Origin: Saprospiraceae bacterium
Lineage (GTDB): Bacteria > Bacteroidota > Bacteroidia > Bacteroidales > JAIPBB01
Reading direction: 5' to 3'
DNA: 11,619 bases
Assembly: GCA_021739805.1 (NCBI GenBank)
Contig: JAIPBB010000167.1
Span: 1-11,619, forward strand
Shown: in pieces, positions 6,757-11,619 of the stretch
Position numbering within the stretch: position 1 is the stretch's first letter
Layout of the letters: every line of letters starts with the position of its first letter
Notes under the pieces: model-generated
Databases searched by the model: none
What the model saw: the letters and a program-made list of their open reading frames with translations, nothing else
Told to the model about the DNA's origin: nothing
Translations under genes and position numbers: made by a program

Positions 6757-7866
6757 TTAAAATGGAATATCCTCAGATTCATGATCATCATCTTCTTCAT
6801 TTTCTTTTATTACTCTTTCTAATTTTTTTTTCCCAAATTCCTTAACTATTTTAAACTCTTCACCTGAAATCCGTTTAAGAACCCTAATGATATTTTCAAA
6901 AAATTTAAAGTTGTTGTAAATTTGGTCATTGTTATTAAATGCTTCAATTATATTGTTTAATTGCTGCTCATTGATTTTAGTTAATTTCTTAAAATAGGGA
7001 AATATCTCATTACTCTGATCAAAATTTTTACTGAATTGTAATGCATTAGTTATAATATCATTCCATTCTGGATTTACATCTTTCATAGTTTCAAGTATTT
7101 TTGTTCCAGAATTACTCCAGTTTGCTGTTATATCCTGAAATTGATTTTGGAATCCTCTTGATTTTTCTTTACTGAGTTTAATAGCATATACTTTGATACC
7201 CCTGCCCAAGGCAAATCCTATTTCCTGTTGTGTCCAGTCACTATCATAAAAATCATCAGCTATTAGGGCAATAAGCAGATTCATTGATCTTAATGCTTCT
7301 TCAATTTTTACAATCCACTTCTTAGTGGGTTTCACATCTTCATGTGCTACAAAACAAGATATCCCATAATTCTCTAATTGTTCTTTTAGTGTTGATGCCT
7401 CTTTTTTAAAAGCAGCTTTGTGACTTAAAAATATTTTATACCTTTTCTGTTTACCCCAAATTTCACTAATTATATTTTCATCAGTCAATTCAGTATTATT
7501 AAGAAGTCCACTTTCAAATCTCCAGTCAGTTGATTCATCAGATTTTAGCTCTAATGCAACTTTGCTGACAAATTCATCATCAATGTTAGAAAAGCATTGT
7601 TTATTAATATCATTCTTTAAATCCTCTTCAATGATATTCTTGTCTTGAATTATGCTCTGAAAAAATTTGCTATCCAAATTAAATTGAAGTATCAAATACG
7701 TGGTATAATCATTAAAATTTTCACTGCTTGTTGTTGTCACTAATGGATCATAATTTACTATAATTTTTTGATAAATATATTTTTTTTTATTTTCATAGTA
7801 AATATTCATAACACGCAATTTACTATCAAGTTGCTTCTCAAATTCAGAGATATTTGTTTGTTCCAT
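6757..7866 (-). CDS. TIR-domain effector with SSB-like C-terminal tail (369 aa)
   Basis: The middle of this protein (about residues 143-248 from the start used here) is a bacterial TIR domain. It begins YKIFLSHK, has CFVAHEDV near 171-178 and the segment SDWTQQEIGFALGRG, whose Glu215 matches the catalytic glutamate of TIR NAD+ hydrolases. The inferred role is NAD+ depletion or signalling on phage sensing. Residues 1-138 form a domain I do not recognise, a possible sensor. The C-terminal part (250-350) is helical and Lys/Asn-rich. The last residues, NEEDDDHESEDIPF, closely resemble the acidic tail and DDDIPF tip of single-stranded-DNA-binding protein. Position 7866 is preferred because AGGAG (7876-7880) lies 9 nt upstream. 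The ATG at 7872, only 3 nt from it, would add two residues. The gene follows the methyltransferase by 23 bp and is surely cotranscribed with it. Confidence 0.85.
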   Translation of the reverse strand: MEQTNISEFEKQLDSKLRVMNIYYENKKKYIYQKIIVNYDPLVTTTSSENFNDYTTYLILQFNLDSKFFQSIIQDKNIIEEDLKNDINKQCFSNIDDEFVSKVALELKSDESTDWRFESGLLNNTELTDENIISEIWGKQKRYKIFLSHKAAFKKEASTLKEQLENYGISCFVAHEDVKPTKKWIVKIEEALRSMNLLIALIADDFYDSDWTQQEIGFALGRGIKVYAIKLSKEKSRGFQNQFQDITANWSNSGTKILETMKDVNPEWNDIITNALQFSKNFDQSNEIFPYFKKLTKINEQQLNNIIEAFNNNDQIYNNFKFFENIIRVLKRISGEEFKIVKEFGKKKLERVIKENEEDDDHESEDIPF

Positions 7867-7875
7867 AATCATTTG

Positions 7876-7880
7876 CTCCT
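7876..7880 (-). promoter_or_regulatory. Ribosome binding site deciding the TIR gene start
   Basis: AGGAG lies 3 nt from the ATG at 7870-7872 and 9 nt from the ATG at 7864-7866. The longer gap is within the normal range, so the second ATG is the better start. The site sits in the short space after the methyltransferase stop codon (7890-7892). Confidence 0.55.
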
Positions 7881-7889
7881 CTTAAACAA

Positions 7890-10800
7890 CTATTCAACAC
7901 TTCTCGCTTTACTCAATCTATCCCACACCAACTGACATACCGCTCTATAAACATCTTTCCGCTCCTCTTCTGTCAAGCCCAAAGCATCAAAAACAATGTC
8001 ATCAAGGACCTTTCTATCTGGTAATGGATTAGGCTCCTGCTCCTCAATCCTAATTGTATCTTTAGGATTAATTCCTAGTTCAATAAATATATTATTAATT
8101 TTCCTATGTATAAAAGAGTCGTAAAGGTCCTTATGGTCAAAATTAAACAAATTTGTAGGAATAATAATTGATTTTAATTCCGGTCCATATACTGTTAATA
8201 ATCCTTCACCCAAATTTTTTCGACCAAATAACTCTAATTGGTAATATAAAAAAGTAGAATTCAAAAAAAGAAACAACTCTTTTTCATCAATATCTTTAAA
8301 ATCAACTATTCCCCAAAAATTATTAGTGAAGCAAATAGGTATTTTAGAAAATAGAGAAAAAAACCTTGTATAATAAAACTGGGGAATAATTATTTTTGAT
8401 TTTATTTCTTTGTAATTATACCATCTTATTTTTCCCTGCAATGATTTTCTTTCGTTTATTCCCATTGCTTCACCATATTTAATATATGAATCTGCATATT
8501 TATCCTTATTTATTGGATTGAAAGCAAGTGATAAGTAAGGTGATTTTATAATATAAGAATCTACAACTTTAGAATCTTTAAATAATGGTGTTAGATGGTG
8601 ATTAATATTATATTTATTTATTGTAACATTGTTAGGTATAAAAAAACCAACAGATCCCAATTTAACTCCATATTTAATCACAACCTTATCATTTAAATAA
8701 TCTAATTCTTTATTTATCATTTTACTTAACAACCAATCTGGTGAATTTAAGTATTTCCCATACCATTTACCGCCTATATAAGTATTATTTTCAATTCCCT
8801 CATGAATTAATTCTGAGCTACTCTTTTTCAGTACACGATAGTTATTATTGCTAATTTGTTTTATAGTTTCATGAATTTTTGTCATGTTATCTGCCGAGAT
8901 TATTTCATCAAAAAGTTTTCGAAAACCTATGAAGCCAATTTGTGTATCATCTATAATTCCAGATTGTTGTTTATCCATCAATGTTATCACGGTATTGATA
9001 TCAGCACCAGCAAAGCTCCTCTTAGCCTGATTATCTATTATCAAATGAATTCTTACTTTATTTAGTAGAAATTCCTGCATCCAAGCCCCATAACCTACAT
9101 CCAGCCAACTATTGCTACAAATAAAGCAATGCACTCCCCCAGTATTCAATAAATTCAAAGTATGTAGATAAAAATATGTGTACAGATCAGATTTATGATT
9201 TATCTTTCTGATTTGAACTCCTCTTATATTTTTGAAATATCCCTTATAATCATTTTCTATTACTTCCTGGAGCATCATTTTATAATCACTCTTATCCATC
9301 CTTGATAAAGGATCTTCTATTTTCTCATGTCGTAGATAAGGCGGATTCCCGATTATGATATCAAAGCCTCCTTTATCAGAAAATATCTCTGCAAATTCTA
9401 AATTCCAGATAAAGTACTCATTATGCTCAATTTGTTTTTTTTCTTCCTCCAATTCTTTTATTTTCTCTTCTAAGCTATCAATACCTGCTTTTATATCAGC
9501 AGATATCTGTTCATTTAGTTCTATTTGTTCCTGAAAAGTTTCTTCCGTATTGAATATATCCTGTTGCCCTGTTCTCTTATCTGAATGATATCTCTTTTCT
9601 TTAATTCTCTCTCTTCTTATCCGCCCTCTGATTTCATCTATTTCTTCATCAATGATCCCTTGAAAGATCAGTTTCTCCTCCTGCTTGATCAAACCCAGAT
9701 CATGGATTTGATTCTCAAAAAATTCTTTTTTCTTTTCTATAAGCGATTTAATTCTCATCTTCAATGATCTTGATCTCACATTTATTTCTTGAACTGGAAA
9801 TAGTTTACCTCCTATCATCTGTACCAGGCTATCACCCTGGCAAACTTTAAAGTTAAGACTTGGAAGTAATGGATTCACACTATTCTTTTCCTCATCCGGC
9901 ATCTCAATAAAAAGCGTCAGCCATAATCGCAATTGATTTATCCACACCGCCCATTGTTTAACTTCCACTCCATAAAGACTGCGGGAGATGATCTTTCTTT
10001 TCCGCAAATATCGATCGCTTTCTTTTATCTCCAAAGGTGCTCGTGGTAATTCTCCCAGAAATTCCATCAGTTCATCTATTACCTGCAGCATCCCAACTTC
10101 AAACGCTCCAGAACCCGCTGCTGGGTCACATATCTGAACCCTTTCCAGCATATGATTTATACTTACGATTTTTTCCGGCATTAATTCCAAACTCGCTCGT
10201 TCTTCCTCCACTCCAAAAATTAGTTTATATAGCTTTTCTTTTTCTAATACCACGTGCTTTTCCAGCCATTTGCTGATCGCCAGCCGGCACATCAAATCTA
10301 CTTCTGTTCTCGGTGTATAAACTGCCCCCATCTCCTTATTTATCAGCTTTTCAAAGATTATTCCCAAAAACTCAGGATTTAGTTCAAGTTCCTCATCGTA
10401 TCTTGTATTTTCTTCCACAGTAAAATTATACTGGAACAAAAACTCCACAAATTCTTCTATCTCTTTATCAGGTATATAATAGTTTTTATCATCTATAGCT
10501 CTGATTCTTTCAAATAATCCACCATTAAGATATGGTGCCATCTGTAATATATCTTCTACTTCTTTACTGAAAGGATTAGCCCCATACATCACTTTTCTGC
10601 CTGGAGCATTACAAAATGCCTCAAAAAATAATGGCTCTAACCATTTCTGATAAAATTCATCATTAATATTGTTTTTGCTTCTGTACTCTTTATATTCACT
10701 CCAGAAATCTAATACAAATTCCTTTCTGCCACCAAGCCATTCACGCTTCTGGACAAATCCTATAAATATTAGTCTGATTACAAATAATAGTGCAAATTCC

Positions 10801-11390
10801 TCCTTTACTTTTTGATCTATTGAATGATCTCCGGTTACAGAACTCACCAGTCTATCAAAATGAGGCTTGAATTCATTATAAAAATCACTGCTTACCTCTT
10901 CTATAGAAAAGGCTTTCAAAATGTTATCTATACTGGAAAAATCTGTCTTGATGATCTGCTGACGAAATGTCTTGTTAGCTTTATCTGGTTCTATATAAAA
11001 ACTATATCGTTTATAAGTGCTGAATTCTCTCCTACTACCCAGATAGTTCACTTTGATAAAACTAAACCGGAAATGTCCATTCTCACCATAGAAAATTACT
11101 ATTGCTCCATCAATATTATCTGCTTTAATTATTTTTTTGATTATTTCAAATTGTTTCATCCTGCTGCTGCGTCTCAGCAAGCTTCCCTCTACTTTCCCCA
11201 AAAATACGCTGATCTCTTCTCCATCCTCTGTCTCAATCTCTCCAAGCCTGTAAAATTCCCCAAATCGCTCTTCTGGTGCTGTATATTCGCTATAATCTTC
11301 CTGCAAAATTCTAAACCGATCTGCTCTGCTTGTAAAAAATTCCTCGACTCGTTCTCTGCTTAAATTATTTATCAATCCATCAATTATCAT
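7890..11390 (-). CDS. Eco57I/type IIG-like N6-adenine DNA methyltransferase (1166 aa)
   Basis: This large methyltransferase probably marks host DNA for the system. Numbering below is from the start used here. Residues 1-180 are an N-terminal domain with a core like DGAIVIFYGE. It resembles the degenerate nuclease-like domain of related proteins, but no intact PD-(D/E)xK motif was seen. A helical region leads to FLGIIFEKLINKEMGAVYTP, typical of N6-methylases. Motif I, CDPAAGSGAFE, starts at about 421 (AdoMet binding). Motif IV, NPPY, is at 682-685 (adenine N6 target). Between them lies a charged coiled-coil insertion at about 550-660. The last 450 residues should be the target-recognition region. 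Position 11390 is chosen because AGGGG lies 5 nt upstream and family proteins start near here. The ATG at 11423 adds 11 residues but has no Shine-Dalgarno. The recognition part is strikingly AT-rich compared with the catalytic part. The restriction partner is probably the PLD-helicase downstream. Confidence 0.85.
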   Translation of the reverse strand: MIIDGLINNLSRERVEEFFTSRADRFRILQEDYSEYTAPEERFGEFYRLGEIETEDGEEISVFLGKVEGSLLRRSSRMKQFEIIKKIIKADNIDGAIVIFYGENGHFRFSFIKVNYLGSRREFSTYKRYSFYIEPDKANKTFRQQIIKTDFSSIDNILKAFSIEEVSSDFYNEFKPHFDRLVSSVTGDHSIDQKVKEEFALLFVIRLIFIGFVQKREWLGGRKEFVLDFWSEYKEYRSKNNINDEFYQKWLEPLFFEAFCNAPGRKVMYGANPFSKEVEDILQMAPYLNGGLFERIRAIDDKNYYIPDKEIEEFVEFLFQYNFTVEENTRYDEELELNPEFLGIIFEKLINKEMGAVYTPRTEVDLMCRLAISKWLEKHVVLEKEKLYKLIFGVEEERASLELMPEKIVSINHMLERVQICDPAAGSGAFEVGMLQVIDELMEFLGELPRAPLEIKESDRYLRKRKIISRSLYGVEVKQWAVWINQLRLWLTLFIEMPDEEKNSVNPLLPSLNFKVCQGDSLVQMIGGKLFPVQEINVRSRSLKMRIKSLIEKKKEFFENQIHDLGLIKQEEKLIFQGIIDEEIDEIRGRIRRERIKEKRYHSDKRTGQQDIFNTEETFQEQIELNEQISADIKAGIDSLEEKIKELEEEKKQIEHNEYFIWNLEFAEIFSDKGGFDIIIGNPPYLRHEKIEDPLSRMDKSDYKMMLQEVIENDYKGYFKNIRGVQIRKINHKSDLYTYFYLHTLNLLNTGGVHCFICSNSWLDVGYGAWMQEFLLNKVRIHLIIDNQAKRSFAGADINTVITLMDKQQSGIIDDTQIGFIGFRKLFDEIISADNMTKIHETIKQISNNNYRVLKKSSSELIHEGIENNTYIGGKWYGKYLNSPDWLLSKMINKELDYLNDKVVIKYGVKLGSVGFFIPNNVTINKYNINHHLTPLFKDSKVVDSYIIKSPYLSLAFNPINKDKYADSYIKYGEAMGINERKSLQGKIRWYNYKEIKSKIIIPQFYYTRFFSLFSKIPICFTNNFWGIVDFKDIDEKELFLFLNSTFLYYQLELFGRKNLGEGLLTVYGPELKSIIIPTNLFNFDHKDLYDSFIHRKINNIFIELGINPKDTIRIEEQEPNPLPDRKVLDDIVFDALGLTEEERKDVYRAVCQLVWDRLSKARSVE

Positions 11391-11395
11391 TCTTG

Positions 11396-11400
11396 CCCCT
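11396..11400 (-). promoter_or_regulatory. AGGGG ribosome binding site for the methyltransferase
   Basis: AGGGG lies 5 nt before the ATG at 11388-11390. The same AGGGG form precedes the helicase gene, so it seems to be a working variant in this genome. No such site precedes the upstream in-frame ATG at 11421-11423. Confidence 0.5.
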
Positions 11401-11422
11401 ATCTTATTGAATTCATACACCA

Positions 11423-11467
11423 TTTATATCAAATGTCATAAGATTTAATTTATATTTATTTTGGCAA
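11423..11467 (-). promoter_or_regulatory. Promoter-like region upstream of the methyltransferase
   Basis: On the minus strand TTGCCA (11462-11467, 5 of 6 matches to TTGACA) is followed after 18 bp by TCTTAT (11438-11443). A second possible -10, TATAAA, lies at 11423-11428 without a good -35. If the second is used, transcription would start after the ATG at 11423, which favours the start at 11390. This is the only apparent promoter for the methyltransferase and TIR genes. Confidence 0.35.
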
Positions 11468-11481
11468 GTTAATTTTAATAT

Positions 11482-11496
11482 ATCCTGCATTCCCGC
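11482..11496 (-). repeat. Right copy of 15-bp inverted repeat flanking the island
   Basis: This is an exact reverse complement of positions 211-225. Read on the minus strand it gives GCGGGAATGCAGGAT directly after the stop codon of the upstream partial gene (11497-11499), with no intervening base. Similarity to the left copy stops sharply at both ends. Confidence 0.6.
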
Positions 11497-11619
11497 CTAT
11501 TGTAACGATGGGGGATTGACTCCCATTGCATGATAGAGTTCGATTTGCTTTTTTGTCATTTCTCCCCAGCGTAATTCTCTTCCCTGTTGTTCAAAACATT
11601 CAATAACATCAAATTCATC
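11497..11619 (-). CDS. C-terminal fragment of an unidentified protein (40 codons)
   Basis: An open frame enters from the right edge and ends with TAG at 11497-11499. It encodes 40 residues, starting DEFDVIECFEQQGREL and ending with ELYHAMGVNPPSLQ. The composition is ordinary for a soluble protein and the frame is open throughout, so it is probably the tail of a real gene that begins outside the window. I do not recognise the family. The stop codon abuts the right copy of the 15-bp repeat, so the repeat may have inserted at or defined the gene end. It is codirectional with the methyltransferase gene, 106 bp upstream of it. Confidence 0.5.
   Translation of the reverse strand, partial: DEFDVIECFEQQGRELRWGEMTKKQIELYHAMGVNPPSLQ

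Noticed and set aside
10824..11363. A 179-codon plus-strand open frame antisense to the methyltransferase N-terminus.
   Set aside because: It mirrors a well-supported gene with conserved sequence, has no recognisable domain, and is best explained as an antisense shadow. The shorter plus-strand frames elsewhere are rejected for the same reason.
2285..11423. Assignment to DISARM or BREX because of the methyltransferase, helicase and PLD domain.
   Set aside because: No DrmA or DUF1998-type DrmB for DISARM, and no PglZ or BrxC for BREX; here PLD is fused to the helicase.
110..11510. A second inverted 9-mer pair near the edges: CATCGTTAC at 110-118 and GTAACGATG at 11502-11510.
   Set aside because: Nine bases recur by chance in a window this size, the left copy is partly explained by the local palindrome, and the distances to the 15-bp repeats are unequal.
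1..11619. CRISPR arrays, tRNA or rRNA genes.
   Set aside because: No regularly spaced direct repeats and no tRNA- or rRNA-like segment were seen in the short intergenic gaps; no gene-free stretch exceeds 300 bases.

Overview
The window is AT-rich bacterial DNA with every convincing gene on the minus strand, so transcription runs from the right end to the left. It looks like an accessory defence island. Ribosome binding sites are AGGAG or AGGGG type. I cannot fix the phylum from the sequence. The low GC content and a truncated IS4-superfamily-like transposase at the left edge only say 'low-GC bacterium with mobile-element traffic'.

Layout in transcription order. (1) 11497-11619: last 40 codons of an unidentified gene. 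(2) A copy of a 15-bp repeat, then a promoter-like stretch. (3) A large Eco57I/type IIG-like N6-adenine methyltransferase (stop at 7890). (4) A TIR-domain protein 23 bp further on (17 bp if an alternative start is used), ending in an acidic tail and EDIPF that resembles the C-terminal peptide of single-stranded-DNA-binding protein. (5) A 150-190 bp gap with a TTGACA promoter and a small structured RNA closed by a 9-bp stem and a U-tract. (6) An Abi_2/AbiF-family HEPN protein starting right after that structure. (7) A 1127-residue protein joining an N-terminal phospholipase-D-type nuclease domain to a SNF2/RapA-like helicase. (8) An OLD-family ATPase with a TOPRIM nuclease domain. (9) A basic 83-residue small protein with an excellent ribosome binding site, then an AT-rich terminator-like hairpin. 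(10) The first 31 codons of a transposase, with an operator-like palindrome in its promoter.

The most economical reading is a restriction-modification core (methyltransferase plus PLD-helicase nuclease). Two probable cell-suicide effectors, TIR and AbiF with its RNA, sit between the modification and restriction genes, and an OLD nuclease gene and a small protein follow. The RNA/terminator device lies upstream of both abiF and the helicase, so it may set the order in which modification and restriction are expressed. DISARM, BREX and complete Gabija were considered and are not supported. A 15-bp inverted repeat brackets the whole set (211-225 and 11482-11496), which may mark the island's edges or be a dispersed genomic repeat.
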